The notes beneath the pieces were generated by a model. It was not told the DNA's origin and did no database searches. It worked only from the letters and a program-made list of their open reading frames with translations. From positions 326,036 to 390,035 of the forward strand of contig NZ_QPJD01000006.1 of the NCBI RefSeq assembly GCF_003337375.1: a stretch of DNA of 64,000 nucleotides. The letters run 5' to 3'. Origin of the DNA: Paenibacillus prosopidis. Its GTDB lineage: Bacteria > Bacillota > Bacilli > Paenibacillales > Paenibacillaceae. Both the position numbers and the translations under genes were made by a program. Below are positions 8,439-18,360 of this stretch, one piece after another (within the stretch, counting starts at the first letter, position 1; each line of letters starts with the position of its first letter).

Positions 8439-9910
8439 TGCAAAAAAAGGAGAGTAACATACCGTTTTGGCCAGTGATGACCGCCATTTTTTTTGGTTCG
8501 TTTCTGGCGATTCTCGGGATTAGTACGATCAGCGTGGCCATCCCCGTTTTAATGGAACAATTTCATGCCGGCCTGAGCACGGTGCAGTGGACGATGACGG
8601 GCTTCATGCTGGCAACGGGGGTGGTGGCGCCCGTAACCGGCTATTTGGGGGAAAGATTCAGCACCAAATACTTGTTTATGGTTGCGTTAATCGGCTTTAC
8701 ACTGATGTCACTGTTGTGCGCGTTCGCATGGAATGTAGAATCGTTAATTGTGTTTCGAATTATGCAGGGTATATTTAGCGGGATTGTCATGCCGGTTACA
8801 ATGACGATCATCTATCAGGTGATTCCCCGTGATAAGCAGCCATTTGCGCTAAGTGTATGGACTTTGTCAACGATGCTGGCACCTGCCTTCGGACCAACAT
8901 TGGCAGGCTGGTTAATCGAAGCGTTCACGTGGAAGTGGCTTTTTTTAATGAATGTTCCATTCGGAATTGCATCCGTTCTAGTCGCATGGAGGCTCATTCC
9001 CTATTACAAGCTGAGAACACCGAAAACATTCGATTTGCTGGGCTTGCTCACCGTAATTCTAAGCAGCGGATCACTCTTGGTCGCCATCAGTGAAGCGCAT
9101 ATATGGGGCTGGAGCTCGTGGAGAACGTTGTCGCTATTCGCATTCGGCATGGCAATGCTCGGGATTTTTATCCGGCGGGAGCTGTCGGTACCCGAACCGC
9201 TCTTGAATTTGAAGGTTTTGGCCAATAGGAAGTTTACAATTAGCCTTATCGTCGCGGTAGTTATTACGATCAGCTTGTACTCCGGCGTGTATTTGACGCC
9301 AGTTTTTCTGCAGAACATTCAGCAGGCATCAGCGCTTGATACAGGCTTGATCCTGCTGCCGGCATCGCTTGCGATGGCGGTCTCCATGCCAATTATCGGC
9401 AAGCTTTATGTGCGGGTTGCTCCGCAGTGGCTTATCGCCTCCGGTATCAGCTTGATTGCAATCGGGACGCTTGCAATGGGGCGGCTGGATGTGAACATTT
9501 CGCACGGATACATCATGTTGTGGATGATGGTGCGCAACATCGGGATCTCGTTGTCGATCATGCCTATCACCAACCTCGGAATGGAGGCCATTCCGAAGGA
9601 GCTGTCCGGGCACGCTTCATCGGTAAATAACTGGATCCGCCAAGTGTTCGGTTCCTTTTCCATCGCATTGTTTACCTCGCTTCTCGCATCACGGATGACT
9701 TTACATACGGAAGCGCTCGGTCTGGACGGTGCTGTAGAAGCGCAGCGAAAGCTGCTGGAGGCGGAAGCTTTCACGATGAGCTCCAATGATGTGTATATCG
9801 TGGCGATGCTGATCGTGCTTGCGGGCCTCCCGTTTGTATGGATGCTGAATGAAGGGAAACGACGGAAAACTTCGCAGACGAACAAGCGCCTCAAGCAATC
9901 ATCATTATAA
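8438..9910 (+). CDS. DHA2-type MFS transporter
   Basis: 490-residue polytopic membrane protein with about 14 hydrophobic segments, as in the EmrB/QacA (DHA2) drug:proton antiporters. It has VQWTMTGFMLATGVVAPVTGYL in transmembrane segment 2 region (quoted parts contiguous), the motif-A-like GERFSTKYLF and the motif-C-like GPTLAGWL. Its start codon overlaps the dehydrogenase stop by one base (TAATG), so translation is coupled. An exporter in a catabolic-looking unit suggests handling of a toxic or signalling compound, or sugar efflux. Substrate inference is weak. Confidence 0.85.
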   Translation: MQKKESNIPFWPVMTAIFFGSFLAILGISTISVAIPVLMEQFHAGLSTVQWTMTGFMLATGVVAPVTGYLGERFSTKYLFMVALIGFTLMSLLCAFAWNVESLIVFRIMQGIFSGIVMPVTMTIIYQVIPRDKQPFALSVWTLSTMLAPAFGPTLAGWLIEAFTWKWLFLMNVPFGIASVLVAWRLIPYYKLRTPKTFDLLGLLTVILSSGSLLVAISEAHIWGWSSWRTLSLFAFGMAMLGIFIRRELSVPEPLLNLKVLANRKFTISLIVAVVITISLYSGVYLTPVFLQNIQQASALDTGLILLPASLAMAVSMPIIGKLYVRVAPQWLIASGISLIAIGTLAMGRLDVNISHGYIMLWMMVRNIGISLSIMPITNLGMEAIPKELSGHASSVNNWIRQVFGSFSIALFTSLLASRMTLHTEALGLDGAVEAQRKLLEAEAFTMSSNDVYIVAMLIVLAGLPFVWMLNEGKRRKTSQTNKRLKQSSL

Positions 9911-9916
9911 AAAGTA

Positions 9917-9957
9917 AAGCCTTGACCAGAGGAAAAACCACAGGTCAAGGCTTTTTT
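9917..9957. terminator. Bidirectional terminator between MFS and helicase genes
   Basis: AAGCCTTGACC (9917-9927) pairs with GGTCAAGGCTT (9943-9953), followed by TTTTTT. The minus-strand copy also ends in an A/T run, and the convergent helicase gene stops at 9956. Confidence 0.85.
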
Positions 9958-12900
9958 AATTAATCATCAGTATCTCCCGGATTTCCTGCTCCGACAGGGA
10001 GGACAATGCCTCTTGTCCGGGCTGAATAACTTCATCAATCAGGTTCTTCTTTCTTTGCTGGAGCTCGTACATCTTGTCCTCAACAGTGCCCTGAGTGACA
10101 AGGCGGATAACCTGCACGACATTTTTCTGTCCGATGCGGTGCGCCCGGTCGGCTGCCTGCTGCTCGACAGCGGGATTCCACCAAAGATCGTAAAGGATTA
10201 CGGTATCGGCTCCGGTCAGGTTCAGTCCGGTTCCGCCGGCTTTTAACGACAGGAGGAACAGGTCCCGTTCGCCGTTGTTGAACCGGCTGCACAGCTCGAC
10301 CCGCTCAGGTGCGGGGGTTTGGCCGTCCAAGTAGAAATATGGCACGCCCTGAAAGCCGAGCTCGCGGCCGATCAGACCGAGCATCTCGGTAAATTGCGAG
10401 AAAACGAGCAGCCTCTTGCCTGCGCTGCGGCATTCCTCGATAATCTCCAGAAGCTGCTCGAATTTGGCTGAGCTTCCTTCATAGCCTTCAACGAACAGGG
10501 AAGGGTGGCAGCATAGCTGGCGCAGCCTTGTGATGCCTGCCAATATTCTGATCCGGTTTTTATGGAAGCCTTCTTCGTTCAAATGTTTGACCGTTTCCTG
10601 CTGAAGCTTAGCCAAATAGCCGACATACAGCTTCTTCTGCTCGGGCAGCAGCTCAGATGCTTGAATCGATTCTATCTTCTCTGGCAGCTCCTTCAGCACA
10701 TCAGTCTTCAGCCTGCGCAGCAGAAACGGGCGGATCCGCTTTGCGACGGTCTCCCGGGATAATTCATTAAATGCGCTGCGGCTCGGGAACAGCTCGGGAA
10801 ACACGATGTCGAAAATCGACCACAGCTCCTCGAGCGTGTTCTCCACGGGAGTTCCCGTCAATGCAAAACGATATTGGGCCTCTATCGCCTTCACTGCTTG
10901 TGCCGTTTGAGTCGTATGGTTTTTGAAATATTGAGCTTCATCCAAGATCAGGGTATGGAATGATTGCCTCGCATACTGCGCGATATCTCTGCGAAGCAGC
11001 GGATAGGACGTAATAATGACGTCTGCCTCGCCCATTTCCTTGAGTACCTCGCTTCGTTCCGTTTTACTGCCGTCGGCAATGACTGCGCGAACTTCCGGTG
11101 CGAATTTCTTCAGCTCATTCAGCCAGTTGTAGACAAGAGAAGCAGGCGAGACGATCAGCGCCGGCTGCTCCCGTTTTCTGATTTCCGGGAGGACAGAGAC
11201 GATAAACGCAATGCTTTGCAGCGTTTTACCAAGCCCCATATCATCAGCAAGTATGCCGCCAAAATGGTAGTGAGCCAACGTCTTCAGCCATTGGTACCCA
11301 TACTTCTGGTAATCACGGAGCACAGGAGCGAGCCGGTCAGGTACCGGGAATTCCAGGTTGTCCGGATTTCGCATATTTTCTAGAAGCCGGCGGAATGATT
11401 TGCCGAACTTAACGGCATTTCCCTTCTCGCTTGAATCCATGAGGTGCAGGCCGCGTACGGTAGGAATGCGGAATTCCGTACCCTGCAGGTCGCCCATGCG
11501 TAAGCCGACCTCGTTCAAAAACCGGATGATTTCCTGAAACTCTGCGGTTTCAAGCGGTAGTAACGCGCCGCCCGGCAATCGGTGGTATTTACGCTTTACT
11601 ACCAGCGACTGCAGCAAATTGCGGATTTCCGATTCCGGTATGCCGTCCATATCGAATTTGAACTCGAGCCAATCGGTTCGCTCATCGATCTCGATCGTTA
11701 CTTTTGGCGGAGCATACTTGGTGACAATCCTTACTTTCACGGCTGAGGTAGCGTATACCGTCAGCAGCTTCTCCAGCTGCGGCACGACGTTGTGGAGGAA
11801 ATCGTATTCGGCTTCCTCGTTCTCCATGAAATAGCCGCCTTCGGTTTTGGCGAAAGGGCTTAGCTCCATTAACTCCAGTATGCGCCGCTCCTGATCGCCG
11901 TCACGCATGAGTATGCGGTCTGTGCCGCGATTCTTATCGCTTCCTTCTAACGGGTTAATGATAATATCGCCATATTGAAACTCCAGTCCCGCGAGCAATC
12001 GGTCTCTCACCCGGTCCAAATACAGATTGGCATTCAGCTGGGTTTGCAGGACGCGATCTGCGATGGTCTCCGCGATGCCAACGCTGCCCAGCTTCATCAA
12101 GCCCGGAATAACCTTCTCCATAAAAGGCTCCATTTGCTCCGGTGCAATAGGAATGCGTGGCTTCTGGGAATTGGCGAGCAAATGCTTCAGCTCAGAGAGG
12201 CGCTTACAGGATTCAGGCTGCAGCTTAAATAGCTTTCCTTCGGCAAGCGCCAGCTCATATTGCTCTATAATCGTCATTTGATCTAAGCCCTGTACGTCTA
12301 ATTGATAGCCGTCACTCTTCGCTTGATCGAACGCAAAATGCAGCGGAACCGCCTCGTCGGATAATTGAATGCCATTGTATGTATGGCCGTCATGGGCAAG
12401 CAGGACGATAGGAGCCTCTACTAACAAAGGAAGCAGCTTCTCCCAGGAGAAGGGAGGAACAAGCAGCATCCGGTCGCCGCAAGCGGGTGCTTCTCTCAAA
12501 TAAGAGGAGCGGGTTGATGAATCACGGTACATCGTCTCATTACGATAGATCTGAATGAGCTGGCGAATGACGGCGTCGTTTTCCGGTTGGAAGCTATGGA
12601 GGGCTGGGTCGTAAGTAAAGTTCTTGGAAAACACGAACGGTTTGCCAAGCTCGACCCTCTCGAGAAACTCCCTTATTTTCTGTACGATATAAAGCCGCTT
12701 AGGACCGACCTTCAGCTCGATGCCGAACATATGCTTTCGGTAACCGTAGGGGTACAGTTTGCACGTAATCTCGACATCGAGAGGCGTTCTTGTTTCAAAG
12801 AGCTGCCGGCTGCCGTAAGAACGAAGCGGCTTGCCGCTGAACAGCCCGAGCATATCGCTTGCAAGCCGGGCATCCGCAGAGGCTAGAGCTGCATACTTGG

Positions 12901-13300
12901 CAAACCGCGGATGAATATGCGCTTCCAACTCCTCGTTCTCGTCCTCTTCCTCGGAAGGGCGGTCTTCCGGATGCAAGAGGGAGGGGTATTTACGGGCAGG
13001 TTTACCACCCTCCACCTCCAGTTCATGAATTTGCAGCAGAGTGGCCGCTACATGCTTGCAGTATTTGTCATAGGTGCTGAACGCGAGGCAGGTGCATTCG
13101 GCATCAACATCTCCGTTACGATCAATAGCTATAGCAACCGTGTAACGTTTTTTGCCTTGAACGACCGCATCGTAGCTGGAAGCTTCGGCATCGGAATTAT
13201 TGATGGTCACTTTTCGGTCTCTATAGTAAGCTTCGCCCCGCTCATAAAAGGTGTCTCCGCACAATAATTTAATAACCCGTTTGGACAATGGAAAACTCAT
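9956..13300 (-). CDS. SWI2/SNF2-family DEAD-like helicase with SWIM zinc finger
   Basis: 1114-residue ATP-dependent DNA translocase. An N-terminal SWIM-type finger has CTC, then CKH about ten residues on (residues about 80-110). A SNF2-associated middle region leads to the ATPase: Walker A ADDMGLGKT, DEAQ box (LILDEAQYFKN) and GTPVEN. The C-terminal RecA domain has LLVFSQFTEML, LKAGGTGLNLT and the QAADRAHRIGQ signature. ATG 13300 is chosen because GAAAGGA sits just upstream; a 33-codon in-frame extension lacks a site. It is monocistronic. Bacterial SNF2 proteins of this HepA/RapA-like type act on RNA polymerase or DNA repair; the exact role here is unknown. Confidence 0.9.
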   Translation of the reverse strand: MSFPLSKRVIKLLCGDTFYERGEAYYRDRKVTINNSDAEASSYDAVVQGKKRYTVAIAIDRNGDVDAECTCLAFSTYDKYCKHVAATLLQIHELEVEGGKPARKYPSLLHPEDRPSEEEDENEELEAHIHPRFAKYAALASADARLASDMLGLFSGKPLRSYGSRQLFETRTPLDVEITCKLYPYGYRKHMFGIELKVGPKRLYIVQKIREFLERVELGKPFVFSKNFTYDPALHSFQPENDAVIRQLIQIYRNETMYRDSSTRSSYLREAPACGDRMLLVPPFSWEKLLPLLVEAPIVLLAHDGHTYNGIQLSDEAVPLHFAFDQAKSDGYQLDVQGLDQMTIIEQYELALAEGKLFKLQPESCKRLSELKHLLANSQKPRIPIAPEQMEPFMEKVIPGLMKLGSVGIAETIADRVLQTQLNANLYLDRVRDRLLAGLEFQYGDIIINPLEGSDKNRGTDRILMRDGDQERRILELMELSPFAKTEGGYFMENEEAEYDFLHNVVPQLEKLLTVYATSAVKVRIVTKYAPPKVTIEIDERTDWLEFKFDMDGIPESEIRNLLQSLVVKRKYHRLPGGALLPLETAEFQEIIRFLNEVGLRMGDLQGTEFRIPTVRGLHLMDSSEKGNAVKFGKSFRRLLENMRNPDNLEFPVPDRLAPVLRDYQKYGYQWLKTLAHYHFGGILADDMGLGKTLQSIAFIVSVLPEIRKREQPALIVSPASLVYNWLNELKKFAPEVRAVIADGSKTERSEVLKEMGEADVIITSYPLLRRDIAQYARQSFHTLILDEAQYFKNHTTQTAQAVKAIEAQYRFALTGTPVENTLEELWSIFDIVFPELFPSRSAFNELSRETVAKRIRPFLLRRLKTDVLKELPEKIESIQASELLPEQKKLYVGYLAKLQQETVKHLNEEGFHKNRIRILAGITRLRQLCCHPSLFVEGYEGSSAKFEQLLEIIEECRSAGKRLLVFSQFTEMLGLIGRELGFQGVPYFYLDGQTPAPERVELCSRFNNGERDLFLLSLKAGGTGLNLTGADTVILYDLWWNPAVEQQAADRAHRIGQKNVVQVIRLVTQGTVEDKMYELQQRKKNLIDEVIQPGQEALSSLSEQEIREILMIN

Positions 13301-13637
13301 TGCGTTGGTCCTTTCTAGTGACAGGGAATGGAGTATCCCTAAAATTAGTTGGTACTTGTACCATTTAATAGGAATTTCGTCCAGATTAGCAACCGTCACT
13401 ACGTTTCAAATCAAAGCTGGCGCTTCATCTTAGAGGAAGCGTTCGAGATGTTATGGCCGTCAGTCTCCTAATGATAACAGATTTATGGAGTAATTTATAA
13501 ACAGAGATCTTTTTGCAATGGAGCATGGAGTTGGTTCTTAAAGAAGTCCCCCGCCTGTACGGCAGCACGCAAAAAGAATATAATCATGGCTATGATAAAG
13601 ACAAATGCTTATTGCATACAAAAAGGAGCTGATCACT
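13301..13637. other. Intergenic region between divergent helicase and reductase genes
   Basis: The stretch carries the two divergent ribosome sites and presumably both promoters. I see no open frame with a start signal, no strong hairpin and no repeat. Confidence 0.6.
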
Positions 13638-14630
13638 ATGCAATTTCGCCGTCTAGGAAACAGCGGGTTAAAAGTATCCGCACTCGGATTAGGTACAAAC
13701 GCATTCGGCAAACGGGCTGACTATGAAACGTCCAAGCAGATCATTCATTACGCATTGGATAACGGGATTAATTTCATAGATACCGCTAATATTTATGCAA
13801 ACACGGAATCCGAGAAGATCATTGGACAGGCCTTGGAGGGCAGCCGTCATAACGTTGTATTGGCGACAAAAGCGGGGTTAGTGAAAGGAGCGGGTGCGAA
13901 TGAGAGCGGCTCGTCCCGCTATCATTTGCAGACGGAGCTGGAAAACAGCCTTAAGCGTCTGAAAACCGATTATATCGACCTATATCAAATCCATACGTTT
14001 GACCCTGCGACGCCGCTTGAAGAGACGCTGCGTACGCTCGAGGATATGGTGCGTTCAGGTAAAGTACGCTATATCGGCGCTTCCAATTATTTCGCTTGGG
14101 AGTTAATGAAGGCTCTGGGAATCAGTGACCGGCTAGGCCTGAATCGATTTGTATCTACGCAAATCAGCTATTCCCTCGCGGATCGTACGCCAGAGAATGA
14201 GCTTGTCCCGATGTGTATCGACCAAGGCGTCGGCATCATTCCGTACTTCCCTTTGGCTGGCGGTATTTTATCTGGAAAATATCATTCGCTAGAGCAGGTG
14301 CCCGAAGGCTCCCGCGCCCAGACGGACCCGAATTTCAGGAAATTTCTAGACAATAAAACCATTTCGCTCGGCGAGCAGGTGGGAGAGCTCAGCAATAAGC
14401 TAGGGTGTACCCCAAGCGTTTTGTCGCTGGCTTGGCTTATGCATAAGCCCGTCGTTTCGACGGTTATCGTAGGAGCTACGCGAATGGGGCAGCTTGCGGA
14501 AAATGTGAAGAGCGCTTCTCTTAAACTGGATACGGAAGCCCAAAGCAAACTGGATGCGATGAGCAGTCCGTATCGCTATGGCGATCCTTTCGCCTTTTAC
14601 CGTCTGCCCGGCCAAGATGAGCGCCAATAG
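13638..14630 (+). CDS. Aldo/keto reductase
   Basis: 330-residue NADPH-dependent oxidoreductase of the aldo/keto reductase superfamily, closest by eye to the Kv-beta/YghZ/IolS-like group. Motifs are GLGTNAFG near the N terminus, DTANIYANTESE with the catalytic Asp and Tyr, the Lys in LATKAG, YQIHTFD with the active-site His, and the cofactor-binding STVIVGATRMGQL near the C terminus. AAGGAG at 13623-13628 selects ATG 13638 over an upstream ATG at 13605. The gene stands alone between divergent and convergent neighbours. The physiological carbonyl substrate is unknown. Confidence 0.9.
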   Translation: MQFRRLGNSGLKVSALGLGTNAFGKRADYETSKQIIHYALDNGINFIDTANIYANTESEKIIGQALEGSRHNVVLATKAGLVKGAGANESGSSRYHLQTELENSLKRLKTDYIDLYQIHTFDPATPLEETLRTLEDMVRSGKVRYIGASNYFAWELMKALGISDRLGLNRFVSTQISYSLADRTPENELVPMCIDQGVGIIPYFPLAGGILSGKYHSLEQVPEGSRAQTDPNFRKFLDNKTISLGEQVGELSNKLGCTPSVLSLAWLMHKPVVSTVIVGATRMGQLAENVKSASLKLDTEAQSKLDAMSSPYRYGDPFAFYRLPGQDERQ

Positions 14631-14677
14631 GCTATGGCGTCCATCTTGAATGGAGCAAACGGATAACTGGCAGTAGG

Positions 14678-16060
14678 CTAGTCTAGTTCGGTAAAGTTTG
14701 AAGAAAAATTAGCGTACTGCACAAACTTCTTAACGGATGGCCGAATTTTTCCTTCAGTGGAAAGAGGGGCTTTATCATCCTTGGATGGTTTGGAGTTCAC
14801 TTCGATCAGCCATACCCGGCCCTGCGAATCGATACCCAGATCAATACCCAATTCGGCAAAATGCCCCGACATTTGGGCTCCGATGCCTTCGGCTATTTGC
14901 ACGGCGGCCCGCCTTAGTTTCGTTAGTCCGCCAGACGCGGCAGAAGTGCCTGTACGGGAGAGAGCGGCTTTGACGGTGCTTATCGTACCGCCGCGGGCTT
15001 GATTTGAAACGAATTGATTAGTTGCCGCAATTCTGGCGACGATGGAGGTGATGCCCCACTGCCCTGTTTCGCCGCGCTGCACCAGCGCGCGAAAATCGAC
15101 AGGCCTTCTGTTCACGGTTAGAAGCTTAAGCCCCTGCTGGATTTGATAGTTGCTTTTTTTAACTTTCCCATAAATCGCTTTATATAATTTTTCTAGACTA
15201 ACAAACCACTGTGTGCGATAGCCGTTCATACTATTGAAATAACAGGTGTAGGTTTGATTGGAATTCCGCTGGATACGGATAATGCCTTTGCCCAAACTGC
15301 CGCAGGTCGGTTTTAGAAACACGACGTCATACTTCCTGCACATAGATTCCAGCTGTTGGAAATTGTGGAGCCGATACGATTCCGGAAGATACGCATGCAG
15401 TTCGGGTTCTTTATTGAGCGCATTGAAGACTTCTGTTTTGTTTAAGTATTTTTCATTGAAAAATACGACGTTATAGCGGCTTCTTGCATATTTTATAAAT
15501 TGCCGTACATTTACCCGGTTTTCCAACTTGCGCGAAGTTACCCGGTTATAGATCACATTCGGAACGGGAAAGCTGCTCCTGATCCATTTATTGCCTTTGT
15601 AATGCCAGCCTTTTATGCTTACGGATTGACTCTGTATATCTTCATGCGTAAAAAAATAAACGATCGAGCAATGCTGCCTGCATGCTTCAGTTAACTCGCG
15701 GCAAAACGCCGTATTGACGCCAAACGGCTTATGAGGCATTTTCCTGTAAATGCGTTTGAGCATCACTCCGATTAGAGGACCGATTTGAATCGTTTGGGAA
15801 TCGGACTTGTACTGGAGGCACAGCTCGTCGCCATGAGTGAGCCCCCATTGTGATGCAAGCGAGGCACATATAAACAGGACGCCGTCTTCTGAAGAAGGCT
15901 CGACCATGACCTCTTGGCTGGCTGATCCGAAGCATAAGGTCAGCGGCTCATGGAAGGGGATCGCCCACTTTTCGGCAATGGTTTCACTGAGCTGGAGGGT
16001 TGATCCATCCGGAGAGTTGTTAGCGTTTTGTATTTGCAGCTTTACCTTTGTACTATCCAT
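14678..16060 (-). CDS. YheC/YheD-family ATP-grasp protein (spore coat associated)
   Basis: 460-residue protein of the YheC/D family, which in Bacillus is associated with the endospore coat. The N-terminal 150 residues form a beta-rich region; from about 180 on there is an ATP-grasp-like domain with VFLKPTCGSLGKGIIRI (nucleotide-binding loop), VDFRALVQR, and the metal-binding end ELGIDLGIDSQGRVWLIEVN. ATG 16060 is chosen because AAGGAGT lies just upstream; an 18-codon extension is possible. It is co-directional with the shorter relative at 16152. ATP-grasp enzymes ligate carboxylates to amines, and the real substrate of this family is not known. Confidence 0.85.
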   Translation of the reverse strand: MDSTKVKLQIQNANNSPDGSTLQLSETIAEKWAIPFHEPLTLCFGSASQEVMVEPSSEDGVLFICASLASQWGLTHGDELCLQYKSDSQTIQIGPLIGVMLKRIYRKMPHKPFGVNTAFCRELTEACRQHCSIVYFFTHEDIQSQSVSIKGWHYKGNKWIRSSFPVPNVIYNRVTSRKLENRVNVRQFIKYARSRYNVVFFNEKYLNKTEVFNALNKEPELHAYLPESYRLHNFQQLESMCRKYDVVFLKPTCGSLGKGIIRIQRNSNQTYTCYFNSMNGYRTQWFVSLEKLYKAIYGKVKKSNYQIQQGLKLLTVNRRPVDFRALVQRGETGQWGITSIVARIAATNQFVSNQARGGTISTVKAALSRTGTSAASGGLTKLRRAAVQIAEGIGAQMSGHFAELGIDLGIDSQGRVWLIEVNSKPSKDDKAPLSTEGKIRPSVKKFVQYANFSSNFTELD

Positions 16061-16151
16061 TCGAACTCCTTCCCAGGCTTGATCCTCAAGATGCGGGAGT
16101 GAACAGACTACCATGCAGCCTGTTCATAATCTCCTCCTTGCTTTTCCGTTC

Positions 16152-16907
16152 TTATTTAACAGAAGAGGCTCTGATGGAGCGGACAGAAGAGCGAATTTGA
16201 GCGTACAGTTGCGGGGTCGAATGATACTTGAATAAATGATAATGCGGTTTGGTGTTCGCCTCCAGCAGCCAAATTTGATGATTCGTATCGATGGCAATGT
16301 CTAAGCCCAGCTCGGTTATATTAGGAAAATGCTGCTTCATTGCGCGGGCAATTGTGCGGGACAACTTCTTGATCCTCTCTTCCCATTCCTCCCCCTCTTC
16401 CTTCGTTACTCCAAGGGCTTGATATAGCCTGATCGCCCTGCCTCCGCTGCTGTGGTTCGTCACGAACCGGTTTGGTGCCGCTACCTTCCCCATAATTCCG
16501 AAGAACCGCCACTTTCCGCTTGGTCTAAGATGCAGAAGCGCACGGAAATCAATCGGGTTGTCTTTGATTCGAATCAGATCGATGCCCTGCTGCACGAGAT
16601 ACCTTTTGTCGCCAATTAGCTCCTGCAGTTTCTCGGATGCTTGTTCCGGATCATCGTAAATATGCTTCTTTGAAGACGTTCGGATAACGTAATTGTCGTC
16701 CTCCAAAGTAACCTTCATAATGCCCTGCCCCTTCATCCCTAGATCCGGTTTGACAAAAAGGACAGAATAACGTTCAATCATTTCGGTGAAAGCTTGCGGA
16801 GAGAACAGCATCGTTTCGGGCAAATATTCACGGAGATTCGGTTCGCCCCAGAGTGACTCGTGTTTCAACCATTTTCTTCCAGGATATTTGATTAGCTTTG
16901 CTCTCAT
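16152..16907 (-). CDS. Short YheC/YheD-family ATP-grasp protein
   Basis: 251 residues covering only the ATP-grasp part: VLFVKPDLGMKGQGIMKVT (about 50-68), DFRALLHLRPSGKW, RFVTNHSSGGRAIRL and the terminal ELGLDIAIDTNHQIWLLEAN. It lacks the N-terminal half present in the neighbour at 14678. GGAGGAGATT precedes ATG 16907. It lies 91 bases upstream of the larger relative and is probably co-transcribed. The missing N-terminal half may be normal for this subgroup rather than a deletion, since the start signal is strong. Confidence 0.83.
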   Translation of the reverse strand: MRAKLIKYPGRKWLKHESLWGEPNLREYLPETMLFSPQAFTEMIERYSVLFVKPDLGMKGQGIMKVTLEDDNYVIRTSSKKHIYDDPEQASEKLQELIGDKRYLVQQGIDLIRIKDNPIDFRALLHLRPSGKWRFFGIMGKVAAPNRFVTNHSSGGRAIRLYQALGVTKEEGEEWEERIKKLSRTIARAMKQHFPNITELGLDIAIDTNHQIWLLEANTKPHYHLFKYHSTPQLYAQIRSSVRSIRASSVK

Positions 16908-17137
16908 TGTGGAATCTCCTCCGTTGATAAATAGCAGTTACACATGATGAAATAGGCTCCGCTCGGCCATATTCATATTATTCCGGTATTTGACAAAGAG
17001 TACCTATCCATAATATCATTCAGGATTTGGGCGAATATCTAATGCGGGACAAATGCCTGTGAACATATGATGCTATACGGTTCCATACATCGGAGAGATC
17101 GGAGAGCCTATCAGACTAAGAAGATGGGAGAGCGGGT

Positions 17138-18181
17138 ATGAATAACATTTTAGGCATTATGACACACCGGATTAAGCGCCCGGAAAATTTCCGCCGTCAT
17201 GCAAAGTCCGCATTAGCAGAAAAATTTGGCGGCGTCATTATATACACTCCAAAGGATGTGAACCTGGAGCGGGGACAGATCCACGGCTGTGTGTATCAGG
17301 ATGGCAGCTGGACCAGGAAAACGATCCCTTACCCTAAGATTAATATGGATATCGGTTTCTATCCTCCAGCGTTAGTTGGAAGAGCAACCCGTGTGAAAAG
17401 GAGCAAGCAGCTTCGCTTCACCGGTTACGGACTCGGCAACAAATGCAAAATTCAGAAGCACCTGCTTGGTTCCTCGGTTCTTCAGCCTCTCTTACTGCCA
17501 ACCGAACAAATAAATAATGCGCAGCAGTTCATTGCATTTTTAAAGAAGCATGGAAGTATCATGTTGAAGCCGATTAATGGATGGGGCGGGAAAGGGATTA
17601 TAAGGGTAACCACCCAGGATGACCATTTCTTGGTTCAAAGAGACGGCTCACGTAAGCTGAGCTTCTCGAATGATCGGCTAGGCACTTACATCAGGAGTGT
17701 ATTAAAAAAAGGCCGGCATCTGATGCAAAAATGGATTGACATCCGAAACAAAAAGGGGAAAGTGTACGACATTCGCGCGCTCATGCAAAAGAAAGACGAA
17801 GGGGTCTGGCAAATGACGGGGATGGCCGTCCGCGAAGGAATGAAGGACAAAATCACTTCGAACATCAAGAGCGGCGGCGACGCTTACGGAGTAGCCGATT
17901 ATCTGGAGAGAGAGTTCGACAGCGAGAAAGCGAAAGCTCTCACAAAATCCATTGTCGAGGTGGCGGAATACATTCCAGAATTCTTGGAAAAATCATACAA
18001 ATCCGGCTTATCCGAGCTCGGGATCGATCTCGCCGTTGATACGACTGGCCGACTCTGGCTAATCGAGGTCAATATTAAACCGGGTAAAATGATTATAAAG
18101 CGATTGTACGGGAATAAGGCTTGGGAACAATGCCTTCATGTTCCCTTTCAATATGCTCGGAATTTGATGGGGAAAAACTGA
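17138..18181 (+). CDS. YheC/YheD-family ATP-grasp protein
   Basis: 347-residue third family member, divergent from the other two. It begins with MNNILGIMTHRIKRPENF, has a short N-terminal region, then IMLKPINGWGGKGIIRVT (about 143-160), YDIRALMQK and SELGIDLAVDTTGRLWLIEVN. GGGAGAGC precedes ATG 17138. A TTGACA-like -35 at 16990 and TAATAT at 17011 are 15 bases apart and could be a weak promoter. The gene ends before a strong terminator. Three homologues within 3.5 kb suggest an expanded spore-coat or envelope function. Confidence 0.85.
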   Translation: MNNILGIMTHRIKRPENFRRHAKSALAEKFGGVIIYTPKDVNLERGQIHGCVYQDGSWTRKTIPYPKINMDIGFYPPALVGRATRVKRSKQLRFTGYGLGNKCKIQKHLLGSSVLQPLLLPTEQINNAQQFIAFLKKHGSIMLKPINGWGGKGIIRVTTQDDHFLVQRDGSRKLSFSNDRLGTYIRSVLKKGRHLMQKWIDIRNKKGKVYDIRALMQKKDEGVWQMTGMAVREGMKDKITSNIKSGGDAYGVADYLEREFDSEKAKALTKSIVEVAEYIPEFLEKSYKSGLSELGIDLAVDTTGRLWLIEVNIKPGKMIIKRLYGNKAWEQCLHVPFQYARNLMGKN

Positions 18182-18195
18182 AATAGAAGTAAAAT

Positions 18196-18250
18196 AAATG
18201 ACCCTTCATCCGTTTTTGCATGAGGCGAAAACCGGTGAAGGGTCATTTTC
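18196..18250 (+). terminator. Terminator after the third YheC/D gene
   Basis: AAATGACCCTTCA (18196-18208) pairs with TGAAGGGTCATTT (18236-18248), with an inner CCG/CGG arm, and runs into TTTTC. Confidence 0.8.
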
Positions 18251-18360
18251 TAATGGAAAAAAATTGAAGCGGAGAAGAGTTTGGATATAAGTACCAGCGA
18301 AATTCCCTAGTAAAACTTGCTATTATAGGAATACATCCCACAAAAGGAGTTGGTTCATCT

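Noticed and set aside
9406..9948. 180-codon frame antisense to the MFS gene
   Set aside because: Shadow of a transmembrane gene, with no start signal and running into the terminator.
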